In this document: in pieces, positions 44,340 through 53,278 of the stretch | Position numbering within the stretch: the stretch's first letter is position 1 | How the letters are laid out: each line of letters opens with the position of its first letter | Assembly: GCF_016863635.1 (NCBI RefSeq) | Contig: NZ_BOPG01000011.1 | Coordinates: 124,001-188,000 of the forward strand | DNA: 64,000 bases | From: Virgisporangium aurantiacum | GTDB lineage: Bacteria > Actinomycetota > Actinomycetes > Mycobacteriales > Micromonosporaceae | Direction of reading: 5' to 3' | Notes under the pieces: generated by a model | Database searches by the model: none | What the model saw: only the letters and a program-made list of their open reading frames with translations | Told to the model about the DNA's origin: nothing | Translations under genes and position numbers: made by a program

Positions 44340-44700
44340 GGGCGTGCGGCTGTCGTTCCCGGCGCGACGCTGACCCGCCGGGTGCGTTCGGTGATTTGTG
44401 TCGGGCTGGATCGGGTGTCGCGCGATGAAGGCGACGCTCGTGGATTCGGCCGGCACCGGGTGTTCGTCGAGACGTCCATCTGCCGGGTCGACTACGTCGG
44501 CTGCCACTGGATCCGCACCGAGGTGGTGCCGTGGGCGCGGCACACCCATGGCCTCAAGGACGTGGTTGGATCCGCCAGGGCGATCGGAGGTCTGTCACCG
44601 CAGAGCCACCGTGCCACGTTCGGACAACGCAATTGGCGCGGTTCAGGTCTTCTGGGCGCTATCGGTGTGGTGGGGCGCCGAGTAGCGTTAGAAGTCCTGC
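44340..44700 (+). pseudogene. Possible decayed ISL3-type transposase fragment
   Basis: No intact gene is seen between 44166 and 44816. One frame contains GCHWIRTEVVPWARHTHG (about 44500-44556), which looks like the Cys/His-proximal segment of ISL3-family transposases. A second frame continues with GDRRSVTAE shortly after. This would fit an N-terminal transposase relic with frameshifts. No terminal inverted repeats were found and the match is by memory of the family pattern only. Confidence 0.3.
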
Positions 44701-44816
44701 CGGCCATCGCCGGTCGCCAGTCGACCGGCGGGCTCCCGGTCTAGTCCTCGCCGGTCGTTGAGCGGCGCCCTGCTCGCGCTGGGGCCCGCTGTGCCTGATT
44801 GTCGATCGGACTTGTC

Positions 44817-46172
44817 ATGAGTGTGGTGATCCGCACAGACCGTGATCTTGGCAGTGGTGTCACCACGGTGTGGCTGAGCGGTGATTTGACCTGGGCGACG
44901 ATGTCGAGCGTCCGGGCGGCGCTGGCCGTGTGCGTGATGGAATGCCCGGTGGCCGTGATCGTGGAGTTGAGCGGTCTACGTGCCGAACGGTCCGGCGTGC
45001 TCAGTGTGTTCCCCACCGCCACGCGGCGAGCCGCCCGTGATCGGGGCGTGCCGCTCCTGATGTGCGCCCCGGGCCGGGCCATCGCCGGTCCGCTGGCCAC
45101 GTCGCATCCGGTCGCGCAGGTTTACACCAGCCACGGCCAGGCCCTGGCCGCCGTGCGTGAGGGCCGACCGCGGTGGGTGCATGCCCGGATGACACCCGCA
45201 CCGGTCTCCGCGAGACTGGCCCGCGCCCTGGTCGGCGACGCGTGCCTGGCCTGGAACGTCGCGCGCCTGTACTACTCGGCCCGCACGGTGGTCTCCGAAT
45301 TGGCCAGTAACGCGATCGAGCACACCGCCGGAGACTTCGAGGTCACCGCTGCGCAGGTCGGCAGGTATCTGCGGATCGCAGTGCAGGACTACTGCCAGGT
45401 CACGCCCCGGCTGCTGACCGCCGTATCGCCGGACCCGCCGGCGCCGTTGTCCGATCGGGCCCGGGGCCTGCCGATCGTCCAGTTCATCGCCACGCATTGG
45501 GGCACCACTGCGCTGGACGACGGCAAGATCGTGTGGGCCCTGTTGCAGATCCATCCAATGTCCGCAGCATCGAGGTTTGCCACGGGTGTCGGGTTATCCC
45601 AGATCCGGCCGGAGCGTCTCACCGTGCGGGAGGTCGAGGTTCTCCGTTATCTGCGAACGATGTTGACGGTCGCCGAGATCGCAACCGAGCTGCATCTGTC
45701 CGTCTACACCGTCAAGACGCATCTGAAGTCCATCTACCGCAAGCTCGACGTGTCGCGGCGTCGGGAGGCCGTCGACCGCGGGTGCGAGCTCGACCCGGAC
45801 GTCATGCCCAAGTGGGTGGCGGCCCGTGCGCCGGTGCCGCCGGCGGTGACCTCGGCGCAACCCACGTCACCCACCTCTCGCGCCGCGGACAGGCGAACCG
45901 GTCTCGGGACGGCCCGGGCGAGGTCCGGGATGTCGGCCGTCACCGAGAATGTCGGGGTGTCCCGCATCCGGCGGGAGCGCCTTACCGTGCGGGAGGTCGA
46001 GGTTCTCCGTTATCTGTGGACGATGTTGACGGTCGCCGAGATCGCAACAGAACTGGATCTGTCCGTCTACACCGTCAAGGCGCACCTGAAGTCCATCTAC
46101 CGCAAGCTCGACGTGTCGCGGCGTCGGGAAGCCGTCGACCGCGCGTACGAACTCGGCGTCATCGCGCCCTGA
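44817..46172 (+). CDS. STAS - HATPase - LuxR - LuxR regulator with duplicated HTH
   Basis: Protein of 451 residues. About 1-110: STAS-like anti-anti-sigma fold (TTVWLSGDLTWATMSSVRAA, VIVELSGLRAERSGVLSVFP). About 125-250: RsbW-type HATPase_c domain (RTVVSELASNAIEHTAGDFE with the N-box; RARGLPIVQFIATHWGTT). About 265-325 and again 386-446: two LuxR-type HTH domains (LTVREVEVLRYL, TVAEIATEL, VYTVKTHLKSIYRKL) nearly identical to each other. ATG at 44817 is used; a TTG six codons upstream is possible. It combines a switch-type regulator with two DNA-binding domains, so it probably acts as a one-protein transcription factor. Target unknown. Confidence 0.8.
   Translation: MSVVIRTDRDLGSGVTTVWLSGDLTWATMSSVRAALAVCVMECPVAVIVELSGLRAERSGVLSVFPTATRRAARDRGVPLLMCAPGRAIAGPLATSHPVAQVYTSHGQALAAVREGRPRWVHARMTPAPVSARLARALVGDACLAWNVARLYYSARTVVSELASNAIEHTAGDFEVTAAQVGRYLRIAVQDYCQVTPRLLTAVSPDPPAPLSDRARGLPIVQFIATHWGTTALDDGKIVWALLQIHPMSAASRFATGVGLSQIRPERLTVREVEVLRYLRTMLTVAEIATELHLSVYTVKTHLKSIYRKLDVSRRREAVDRGCELDPDVMPKWVAARAPVPPAVTSAQPTSPTSRAADRRTGLGTARARSGMSAVTENVGVSRIRRERLTVREVEVLRYLWTMLTVAEIATELDLSVYTVKAHLKSIYRKLDVSRRREAVDRAYELGVIAP
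45612..46143 (+). repeat. Intragenic direct repeat of about 169 bp (two LuxR HTH copies)
   Basis: 45612-45780 and 45975-46143 are offset by exactly 363 bp (121 codons) and differ at only about a dozen positions by eye. Protein-changing differences include Arg to Trp, His to Asp and Thr to Ala. The repeat ends after the shared GCCGTCGACCGCG. It is a recent in-frame duplication. Confidence 0.9.
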
Positions 46173-46208
46173 CCACACCGGTGACCGCCGTGAATCACCG
46201 TGCCGCCG

Positions 46209-46268
46209 GGCTGGCCGGCCGCCGGCTTGACCTCGGTGTCGTTGCCGGTCTGGTGTGGCCGGCCAGCC
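46209..46268 (+). terminator. Possible terminator after the STAS-LuxR gene
   Basis: GGCTGGCCGGCC (46209-46220) and GGCCGGCCAGCC (46257-46268) are perfect 12-bp inverted repeats, 36 bases apart, 37 bp past the stop. The loop is long, so this is tentative. The rest of 46173-46424 shows no gene. Confidence 0.35.
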
Positions 46269-46424
46269 GGGGTTACCGTGTTTTGCCAGGTGGCGGTACA
46301 GTCCGCGCCTCGGCGTGACCGACAACCGCGGTCGCCCGGCACACGGCGCGGGCTGGTCGATTACCCCGTTCGGGATTGTCAGGTTACGGTGCCCGTATCT
46401 CGTCACCGTGCACGCCCGGGATGC

Positions 46425-46868
46425 ATGATGATCGAAGAACACGTCGGCCGCAGCGAGTCGACACGGTGCCCCGCCACCACCGAGGTCATGATGACCGAAT
46501 ACAAGATGCTGGGCGCACTCCCGGACCCTGTAGATCCGGTGCGGCTGGACCTGACGTGCGAGCTCGCGATCGGACACGAGGGTCGCCACGTCGGGCTCGT
46601 CGTGGCCGCCTACGCAGGCAACCAACTGTGGTGGCTGCACTGGGCCGGACAACACCGCGATATGGTCCAGAGCGAGTTGTGCGACGGCAGAGATCCCGAC
46701 GAGCACGACGACTGCCTCCTGCCATACCGTCATCGCGGGGCACACAGCTTTGAGATTCGGCCCGTTCACGAACCCAGCGACATCGCCGCGCCGCCGCAAT
46801 CAGGCGCGGACCGGGCCTCGGCACACTGGCCGGTCGCACCACGCGGATACCAACGAGAGGCCGGGTAG
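46425..46868 (+). CDS. Small Cys/Trp-containing protein of unknown function
   Basis: Predicted soluble protein of 147 residues (ATG 46425) or 125 residues (ATG 46491, GAGG five bases upstream, MTEYKMLGALPDPVDP). The core (LDLTCELAIGHEGRHVGLVV ... LCDGRDPDEHDDCLLPYRHR GAHSF) has paired Cys and His residues (CELAIGHEGRH, CLLPYRHRGAH) that could bind a metal. Such C-x-H-x-G-x-H repeats occur in small actinomycete proteins of unknown role. No operon partner is evident. Confidence 0.5.
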   Translation: MMIEEHVGRSESTRCPATTEVMMTEYKMLGALPDPVDPVRLDLTCELAIGHEGRHVGLVVAAYAGNQLWWLHWAGQHRDMVQSELCDGRDPDEHDDCLLPYRHRGAHSFEIRPVHEPSDIAAPPQSGADRASAHWPVAPRGYQREAG

Positions 46869-47245
46869 TGCGTCTCATTTCGATGAGGTTGTCGAGGTGT
46901 CGGTAGCCGTCCGCGCGGCCTTGCAGGAGGCGGACGCCGGCGTTGATGCCTTCCATGCCGTCGACAGCGAGCACGACCCGCCCGTGCCGGATGCGGTGCA
47001 CGCTCCGGCGGACACGGTTGCGGAGCCGGCAAGAGTCCTGCTGACACCGGTTCTACCCGCGGTACGCGTTGGTGCCGCTCGCGGTCCTCGCCCCGCCACC
47101 TACCTCAGCATGCCCGGCCTTCGTCGCCGACCACGACGCCAGGCCGGCAGGGTCGCGCGCGTGTACGCCACAAAGGCGGCCGCATACATCGGCAGCGCCA
47201 CGACCCACGGCAGCAGTCGGGACCGGACCCGTGTACGCACCATGA
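46869..47245. other. Region without a convincing gene
   Basis: Open frames exist on both strands but none has a family match, a good ribosome site or consistent codon bias. A minus-strand stretch reading RHGRVVLAVDGMEGINAGVR (about 46930-46989) looks protein-like and may be a relic. Confidence 0.4.
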
Positions 47246-49528
47246 CTACGGCGCGTCGCGCAGGCCGGGAACCGTGATGACGATCAGTTCGGTGTCGTCG
47301 GCCTTGCCGGGGATGCGCCCGTCGTTGCCGGGGAAGTTGTTGTCGTTGGCGACGAGCACCTGGTCGCCGCGCAACGGGAGCACCGACTCCACCGACTGCA
47401 GCGGGAACGAGAACAGCGGTCCGACGCCGTACTCCCCCGGCCGGGCCGGCGTGGAGACCCCACGCGGGTCGGCGACGCGCATCAGGTCGACCGCGGTGCG
47501 GCGGGGCAGCACGCCGTCGGCGCCGGCCTTGTCGAGGTCGGTGACGACGAGACGCTTCACCTCGGTCGCCTTGCCCATCGCGTTGTCGCGCTCGATCAGC
47601 AGCAGGCGCCGCCCGTCGAGCACCTGTGCGTCACCGACGAACAGGTCCGGCGAGTCGACCCGGAACGTCCACGTGCGGCCGGTGTAGGCGCCGCGGCGCG
47701 CGTCGAACTCGTAGACGATGCGGCGGCGCTGGTCGGGGTCACCGACCTTGGCGCCCTCGAGGATCGGGTAGAGCGTCCACCCGTCCCTGCTCGCGGCCAT
47801 CGCCTCGAAGCCGCGACTGGCGGCCACGGTCGGCGCCTCGCCCGGTGCGAGATCCGGTGACTGCGGCGACTTCCCGCCGTCGGGCAGCGGGACCGGCGCA
47901 CTGAGCACCTTGCCGGTGCGGTCGACGTGGATCAGGTACGGTCCGAACTCGTCGCCGATCCACAGGTCGCCGCGGGCGTCCCAGGCGAGCGACTCGATGT
48001 CGAAGTCGGCACCGGTCAGCAACCGCTGCGGGGTGTCGCCGTTGACGATCGGGAACGGCACCTTGCGGTCGGGGTCACGGAAGCTGATGAACCCGCGGAC
48101 GTCGACGGTGTGCCGCTTGTAGTTCGGCTCGATCTCGTAGGCCCGCAGCAGGAAGTCGGCCGAGTTGTTCTTCGCGCCGAAACCGTTGTCGGGCATGGCC
48201 AGCAGCCGCTCGGCCGACGTGCCGCCCGGACGGGCCGGCAGCACCGCGGAGAAGCCGGGGATCGGCTGGCCCGGGAACGGCGGCGTGATCCCGTTGACGG
48301 TGGTCGGCGGCAGTTGCGTGCCGGACACCGGCCCGGGCTGGTAGGCGGTCGCCGGGAGGATCGCACGCGCGTCCAGGCGTGGCGACGGCCGCACGGTGAC
48401 CCGCAACGCGTAGACCCGTGTGGTCTGTGCGGCGCCGTTGTTGTCGTCGGAGACGAGGTACAGCTCGTTGCGGCCGTCGAACGCCATGCCCTCGATGTTG
48501 TCCAGCAACGGGTTCGGCTGCGGCTGCTTGGCCGTCGCCCCCGACGGCGGGCAGTCGACGAGGTCGACCAGCAACTGCTTGCCCAGCCACGTCCGCGAAT
48601 CGGTCACCGTGCCCAGCGAGTCCACAGTGGACACGTCGGTGGCACCGACCGCCGACACCCGGTACACGCGCACCGTGTTGCCGACACCGGCGGTGAATCC
48701 GCGCTCCAGCGCCAGCAGCAGATCGTCGCCGACCGCGACGAGCTCCACCAGACCCAGCCCCGGATCGGTGCGGTAGGCGTACTGGGCGCGCGTCTCGTAG
48801 CGTCCCCCCGAACGACCCTCGTAGCGGACGATGCGCTGCAGGCCGCGCCCGGCGGCGTCCCGGCCGTCGGCGGACAGCGGGCCCTCCATGCCGGCGAACA
48901 GCACGCGACCGTCGGGCGTGGCCGCCAGCGCCTCGAACGTCTGGTTGACCGTGGCCTGGCCGGCCGGCGCGACCCGGAACCGGTCCGGCACCGGGAGGCT
49001 CGCCGTCTCGCGGCCGTCGGAGAGTCGGAAGCGGCGGATCGCCGGCTCGGTCTCGGAACTGGCCAGGATCGTGCGGCCGCCGTTCTCGGCGACGAGGCCC
49101 TCACCGTCGAAGTCGGCTCCGGTGTAGGGCGTTCCGTCGGTGCGGCGCAACACGGTGACGTCGCGGACGCCGGTCCGGACCGTCGAACCGCGCCGGTCGA
49201 GGCCCAGTTCGTAGACGCGCGCCGGCGTGGTCCCGATGTTGTCGACGAGCGCCAGCGCCCGCCCCGGCCGGGTCAGCGCGAGGGCGGAGAGTCCGGCGAC
49301 CGCCGTCCCGTCGAACGTCGTCTTGTCGAGGCTGTCGGAGAAGCCGAGCAGTGACGCGTCGGCGGAGCATCGGGCGCCCGTCCCGTGGTCGCCGTGTCCG
49401 CCGGTCCGGACCGGCCCAGCAGAGATTGGCCCAGCGGACGCCGGCACGACGGCGAACGCGACCGTGACGGCGGTGGTGAACGTGGCGGCGGCAATCCTCG
49501 CTGGCAGGGGGCGTCTCACAATCGGCAC
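47246..49528 (-). CDS. Secreted double phytase-like/esterase-like protein
   Basis: Secreted protein of about 760 residues. Signal peptide with core ARIAAATFTTAVTVAFAVVP. Two phytase-like (esterase-like activity of phytase) beta-propeller units follow: the first from about LLGFSDSLDKTTFDGTAVAG to NIEGMAFDGRNELYLVSDDN, the second from ERLLAMPDNGFGAKNNSADF to the C-terminal GDQVLVANDNNFPGNDGR. Motifs GADFDGEGLV, DIESLAWDARGDLWIGDEFG and RGFEAMAASRDGWTLYPILE are typical. It may release phosphate from esters or hydrolyse other esters; activity is inferred. Start GTG 49528 (or 49519) is weakly supported; the longer 5' open frame lacks a signal-peptide-like beginning. Confidence 0.8.
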   Translation of the reverse strand: MPIVRRPLPARIAAATFTTAVTVAFAVVPASAGPISAGPVRTGGHGDHGTGARCSADASLLGFSDSLDKTTFDGTAVAGLSALALTRPGRALALVDNIGTTPARVYELGLDRRGSTVRTGVRDVTVLRRTDGTPYTGADFDGEGLVAENGGRTILASSETEPAIRRFRLSDGRETASLPVPDRFRVAPAGQATVNQTFEALAATPDGRVLFAGMEGPLSADGRDAAGRGLQRIVRYEGRSGGRYETRAQYAYRTDPGLGLVELVAVGDDLLLALERGFTAGVGNTVRVYRVSAVGATDVSTVDSLGTVTDSRTWLGKQLLVDLVDCPPSGATAKQPQPNPLLDNIEGMAFDGRNELYLVSDDNNGAAQTTRVYALRVTVRPSPRLDARAILPATAYQPGPVSGTQLPPTTVNGITPPFPGQPIPGFSAVLPARPGGTSAERLLAMPDNGFGAKNNSADFLLRAYEIEPNYKRHTVDVRGFISFRDPDRKVPFPIVNGDTPQRLLTGADFDIESLAWDARGDLWIGDEFGPYLIHVDRTGKVLSAPVPLPDGGKSPQSPDLAPGEAPTVAASRGFEAMAASRDGWTLYPILEGAKVGDPDQRRRIVYEFDARRGAYTGRTWTFRVDSPDLFVGDAQVLDGRRLLLIERDNAMGKATEVKRLVVTDLDKAGADGVLPRRTAVDLMRVADPRGVSTPARPGEYGVGPLFSFPLQSVESVLPLRGDQVLVANDNNFPGNDGRIPGKADDTELIVITVPGLRDAP

Positions 49529-49678
49529 CCGCAGATGATCGTCAGCGCCGGGCGAACTCCGCCGCCCGAACACCATTGCCGGCGGGCGAACAGTAGGTGC
49601 ACTGCAGGAGGCCGACCTGGTCCTCGATCCGGACGTGCTGGACCGACGACGTGTCGGTCCAGCACGCATCCTCGCCAA

Positions 49679-50080
49679 TCAGGCGTTGATGGTCCACGAC
49701 TGGACGCCTACCGGAGCCTCCTGGCCGCAGAACCACTGCATCAACTCGCTGCCCTGGTTGGAGACGGTGTCGAGGCACAGCCCGGTGCCGAAGTGCAACA
49801 GCTTCAGATCCGGTAGCTGCACCCAGGTCTGGGTGGGCGACGCGCTGCAGACGTCGATCGTGTTCGCCTGCCCGGTCGGCACTCTCACCCAGTTCCTGAA
49901 GTACCCGGTGTCGCAGGTGCCCAACAGGACGTGACTTCCCGCGGCCGCGGTGGTCGTGCTCGCGCACTGGCCCCACGCGTTGTTCCTGATGCTCCGGAAC
50001 GCGGTGCCGGGCACGTCGGCGTTCGCGCTGCCGGCCATGACGACCGAGCCGGTCAGCGTCAGTACCAAAGCCGCCAGCAC
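49679..50080 (-). CDS. Small secreted ricin-like protein
   Basis: Secreted protein of about 133 residues with hydrophobic N-terminus (LAALVLTLTGSVVMAGSANA) and a compact Cys/Trp-rich domain (GQCASTTTAAAGSHVLLGTC, TQTWVQLPDLKLLHFGTGLC, SELMQWFCGQ), similar to a ricin-type beta-trefoil or part of one. The four Cys probably form two disulfides. The start is unclear: GTG at 50080 is the only standard start close to the hydrophobic region, and the frame stays open upstream through an Arg-rich part that is unlikely to be coding. Sugar binding is an inference. Confidence 0.6.
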   Translation of the reverse strand: MLAALVLTLTGSVVMAGSANADVPGTAFRSIRNNAWGQCASTTTAAAGSHVLLGTCDTGYFRNWVRVPTGQANTIDVCSASPTQTWVQLPDLKLLHFGTGLCLDTVSNQGSELMQWFCGQEAPVGVQSWTINA

Positions 50081-50166
50081 GGTAAACAGCCTGGTGATTC
50101 TCTTGTGGCACCCGCACGGCGTTCCGTCCCGTTCCGAAGCTGTGCCATCCGGAGGACCACGAGCCG

Positions 50167-50832
50167 TCAGGCGCCGTCGGGTACCGCGAAGGCGGCCTCC
50201 AACGGAGGAAACGCGGCCCCGGCGTCGACACCGGCGAACCAGAGCCCGACCACGAGGACGGACGTGGCCTCCAGGTACCGGGCGCGGTGCAGGCCACCGG
50301 CGACCGCCGGCCGCAGTTCCAGGTCCCGGACGAGGGACCCGACCCGGTCCAGCGCGCCGGGATCGTCGCCGCACAGGGGGACGACGAGACGGCGCCCGCC
50401 GTACTCACGGTTCCCGGACTCCCACACCTCCGCCGCACACAGGTTGAACGCCTTCACCACGTGCGCGCCGCGCGCCGACGCCGCGATCCGCTCGGCCACC
50501 GCGTCCTCCGCGAGCACCAGGCTCTCCCCCGCCGACCCGTCCGGCACGAACGCGTTCGTGCAGTCGATCACCGTCCGGCCGTCGAACGCCCCGTCACCGG
50601 CCGCGCGCAACACGTCGGGTAGCGCCGGAACGGGGACGGCGAGCAGCACGACGTCACCGAAACCGACCGCGTCGCGGATGCCGCCGGCCCGGGCTCCGTG
50701 GCCGATCGCCGTGGCGAGTTCCTCCGCACGACGCGGCGTCCGCCCTCCGATGAGGATCTCGTGCCCGGCGGCGGCCCAACCACCGCCGAGCGCCCGCGCC
50801 ATCTGCCCCGCGCCGATGATCCCGATTCGCAT
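50167..50832 (-). CDS. NADP-dependent oxidoreductase (F420-reductase-like)
   Basis: Soluble dehydrogenase-fold protein of 221 residues. Rossmann start MRIGIIGAGQMARALGGGWA, GHEILIGGRTPRRAEELA (NADP-type Gly-Arg), VVLLAVPVPALPDVLRAAG and a helical C-terminal part (RARYLEATSVLVVGLWFAG). This layout fits F420:NADP oxidoreductase-like proteins. ATG preceded by AAGGAG seven bases upstream. Divergent from an HxlR regulator with a shared operator, so redox or quinone/aldehyde stress induction is plausible. Confidence 0.82.
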   Translation of the reverse strand: MRIGIIGAGQMARALGGGWAAAGHEILIGGRTPRRAEELATAIGHGARAGGIRDAVGFGDVVLLAVPVPALPDVLRAAGDGAFDGRTVIDCTNAFVPDGSAGESLVLAEDAVAERIAASARGAHVVKAFNLCAAEVWESGNREYGGRRLVVPLCGDDPGALDRVGSLVRDLELRPAVAGGLHRARYLEATSVLVVGLWFAGVDAGAAFPPLEAAFAVPDGA

Positions 50833-50841
50833 GCTCACTCC

Positions 50842-50856
50842 TTGACTTCCTGTCAA
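50842..50856. promoter_or_regulatory. Operator dyad between oxidoreductase and HxlR genes
   Basis: TTGAC-TTCCT-GTCAA is a perfect 5-bp dyad, ten bases before the oxidoreductase start codon and overlapping its ribosome-binding region. HxlR-type regulators bind similar short dyads, and the divergent regulator is the obvious candidate. Confidence 0.5.
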
Positions 50857-50929
50857 TGGTGTCGACGCCCACGGTAGGAACGCCGACAGGCACCCGCGGG
50901 TGCCCGTCGGCGATGGCAGGCTTTGCGGC

Positions 50930-51319
50930 ATGACGGTGGACATTGAACAGGCGCGGTTCGCGCCCTACGGGACGTTCGAGGCCGACTGCCCGGCCCGCCT
51001 CGCGGTCGACCTGTTCGGCAACTCGTGGCTGACCGTCATCGTGTACACGCTGCGGGACGGGCCGAAGCGTCCGAGCGAACTGCGCCGGGCCATCGGCGAC
51101 ATCAGCCAGAAGATGCTCACCCAGACCCTGCGCCGGATGGAGCGGATGACCCTGGTGGAACGCCACCGCTACCGGGAGGCGCCACCGCGCGTGGAGTACC
51201 GGCTCACGGACGCGGGCCGGGACCTGCTCATCCCGATCCTCGCCCTCGGCGCCTGGGTCGACCGGCACGGCGACGCCGTCCGCGAGGCAATGCTCGGCAC
51301 GGTCGACGAACAGCCCTGA
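50930..51319 (+). CDS. HxlR-family transcriptional regulator
   Basis: Winged-helix regulator of 129 residues. HxlR signature: CPARLAVDLFGNSWLTVIVY, LRDGPKRPSELRRAIGDISQ, KMLTQTLRRMERMTLVERH and YRLTDAGRDLLIPILALGAW. One Cys (CPAR) near the N-terminus could sense electrophiles or oxidants, as in HypR/QorR-type members. ATG at 50930 fits the start of the conserved region. It likely controls the divergent oxidoreductase through the dyad between them. Confidence 0.88.
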   Translation: MTVDIEQARFAPYGTFEADCPARLAVDLFGNSWLTVIVYTLRDGPKRPSELRRAIGDISQKMLTQTLRRMERMTLVERHRYREAPPRVEYRLTDAGRDLLIPILALGAWVDRHGDAVREAMLGTVDEQP

Positions 51320-51356
51320 CATCCACCCCCTGACGGGCAATCAGCCGGGCTGTTCG

Positions 51357-52340
51357 ATGATCGTTACCATCGACCTGGTGAAGCTGGTCAGGACCGCGAG
51401 ACTTCGTTCCCGGGTAGACGAGGCGTTCCGCCGTCACGGCGGCGGCTGGTACCTGATCTGCGGCAACCAGCTGGTCCTGGTTGGCCCCGCGTTCGCGGTC
51501 GAAAAGAGCGTGACGATTGGCCGGAACGGCACGGCAGCGGCCAGCCCCGATGGAAAGCTCCTCGCCGTTCCCGGCACCGACACCCTCGCCCTCTACGACG
51601 ACAGCGGCGATCAGGTCACCACCGTCGCGCTGCGACCCTGGCCCGACCGCTCCGCCAGCGCGGTCACATTCTCCACCGATGGCACCAGTCTGTTGGCGAT
51701 CTGCGCCGGCCAAGCCGGGGACACCGCCGAGATCCGCAAGGTCGATGGCGGCGCCGGCTGGGCCACCACCGCGACGGCCACTATCCCGGTGACCAACGAC
51801 GTCTATCCGGCCGCATGGGCCCATCCGCGCCAATCCGCGTACCTCGTGAGCATCGGCGCCGGACAGGACGGGCAGTGGTCCTGGTGGATCACCGACGACG
51901 GGGCGCTGGCCGCCACCGAGATCACGGCGCTGCGGGACCGGGCGGTGTCCGGTGTCACCGCCGACCGGGACACCGCCCTGACCGTGCCCGGGGCCTACGG
52001 TGAGGACATCGCCTGGCACGATCTGCCCGGCGGGAATGTCATCCGACGCGTCGACCCCGCCGCCATCGTCGGCGACGACGACGAGGTCCACCATGCCGTC
52101 GACGTCGGCACCGGGTGCCTGCTTGTCATTACCGGGGAAGGCCACGCGCTCAGGGTCGATCACCCCACGGGACGATCGATCAGCACGGCCCGCATGCCCG
52201 CGGCCGACGCCCGATCCCCGTTCGGCTGGGCCGGCGCAACCACTGTCACCGCCGACGAGCTACTGCTCTGGGACCACGACGGCGGCATCGCCCTGGCCAG
52301 CCTCACCGGCCACGCCGAAGACAGCACCGCCGACGCTTGA
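51357..52340 (+). CDS. WD40/beta-propeller-like protein of unknown function
   Basis: Soluble protein of 327 residues without signal peptide. It consists of repeated beta-strand units with Asp-rich turns (ASPDGKLLAVPGTDTLALYD, TFSTDGTSLLAICAGQAGD, ELLLWDHDGGIALASLTGH), as in divergent WD40 or YncE-like propellers. An N-terminal helix (VDEAFRRHGGGWYLICGN) is unusual. Codon use differs a little from neighbours, with more ATC/ACC runs. It stands alone. Function unknown. Confidence 0.6.
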   Translation: MIVTIDLVKLVRTARLRSRVDEAFRRHGGGWYLICGNQLVLVGPAFAVEKSVTIGRNGTAAASPDGKLLAVPGTDTLALYDDSGDQVTTVALRPWPDRSASAVTFSTDGTSLLAICAGQAGDTAEIRKVDGGAGWATTATATIPVTNDVYPAAWAHPRQSAYLVSIGAGQDGQWSWWITDDGALAATEITALRDRAVSGVTADRDTALTVPGAYGEDIAWHDLPGGNVIRRVDPAAIVGDDDEVHHAVDVGTGCLLVITGEGHALRVDHPTGRSISTARMPAADARSPFGWAGATTVTADELLLWDHDGGIALASLTGHAEDSTADA

Positions 52341-52410
52341 ACCGAACCCCCGCCGGAGTGGCGCCCGGGCATGCACGCGAAATGTACGCACCGCTGGTTT
52401 CCTCGGATCC

Positions 52411-52872
52411 ATGAAGTCATTCATTCGCTGGGACAGGGGCCTGCTCCAGGCCGGGCTCGTCCTGCTGTTGACCGCCGTTTCGGTGCTGACTTTCGTCTCA
52501 CCCGCGGCTGCCGCCGCCGGCCCCTACCATCGGTCGTGCATCGTCCACGAACGACAGGTTTCCTTCGACTTCTGGCTGCGCTGGGAAACCATCTCCGGTG
52601 TGCAACTCTTCTCGGTCGACCGGGTCAAGTGGAACACCGGCGGCTTCACACCGTCGCGAATGGCGATCAGCCTCCGGGCAGATGACGGCGAGACGCCGCT
52701 GGTCCGGGCGTGGGGCGGATCCGCCTCCACCCTGCACGACGTGGGAGCGACCGGTGACACCGGATCGAACTGGGAGCAGAACATGCACAACAAGGACGTC
52801 TACCAGGGCGTGTACGCGCGGGTCTACCTCAACGCCGACGAGTGGTGCAACACCCCGCTGGTCGCTACCTGA
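52411..52872 (+). CDS. Small secreted protein of unknown function
   Basis: Secreted protein of 153 residues. Signal peptide (LLQAGLVLLLTAVSVLTFVSPAAAAA), mature beta-rich domain with two cysteines (SCIVHE near the start, EWCNT near the end) likely joined, and aromatic-rich strands (VSFDFWLRWETISGVQLFSV). No family recognised. Its last eight bases overlap the convergent signal-peptidase gene. It could be part of the peptide cluster or unrelated. Confidence 0.6.
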   Translation: MKSFIRWDRGLLQAGLVLLLTAVSVLTFVSPAAAAAGPYHRSCIVHERQVSFDFWLRWETISGVQLFSVDRVKWNTGGFTPSRMAISLRADDGETPLVRAWGGSASTLHDVGATGDTGSNWEQNMHNKDVYQGVYARVYLNADEWCNTPLVAT

Positions 52873-53278
52873 CCGTGCGTACGACGACGCCGACCACATC
52901 GTGGATGCGGAACAGTCCGGCCTGGCGCGAATCGAAGCTGTCGGACGGGTTGTCGCCGAGCAGCACCAGCCCGCCGGGTGGCACCGTCGACGGCATCGTC
53001 GATACGGCGCCGGTGATCGCGTCGACACCCGGTGGGACGGTCTCACCGGGTACCGCGGCCACCCGCTTCACGCGGTAGGCACCGGCCCGTCCGAGCACGG
53101 CCACATCGCCGGTGCGGACCGCCCGGGTCCGGCGCACCAGGACCCGGTCGCCGGGGCGCAGCGTCGGTTCCATGCTGGTGCCGTCGACGGTGACGACCAG
53201 CAGCACGCGCCGCAGCGACAACACCGCGGCGGCCGCGAGTACCGCGACGGCGATGAGGACGACCACGACGATCGTCAT
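52865..53278 (-). CDS. S26-type signal peptidase
   Basis: Membrane serine protease of 137 residues. One N-terminal helix (VVVVLIAVAVLAAAAVLSL), then the S26 boxes: VDGTSMEPTLRPGDRVLV with nucleophile Ser35, YRVKRVAAVPGE with the general-base Lys71, and LLGDNPSDSFDSR. It is shorter than the housekeeping signal peptidase, as seen for cluster-specific enzymes. It overlaps the ABC exporter gene by four bases (ATGA), so it is the last gene of the peptide, thioredoxin, exporter, peptidase operon and probably removes the leader of the Cys-rich peptide, which has an Ala-Arg-Ala site. Confidence 0.85.
   Translation of the reverse strand: MTIVVVVLIAVAVLAAAAVLSLRRVLLVVTVDGTSMEPTLRPGDRVLVRRTRAVRTGDVAVLGRAGAYRVKRVAAVPGETVPPGVDAITGAVSTMPSTVPPGGLVLLGDNPSDSFDSRQAGLFRIHDVVGVVVRTVR

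Noticed and set aside
46750..47277. Plus-strand open frame of about 175 residues between two genes
   Set aside because: No recognisable family, Arg/Ala/Pro-rich mirror composition, overlap with the preceding gene and no ribosome site.
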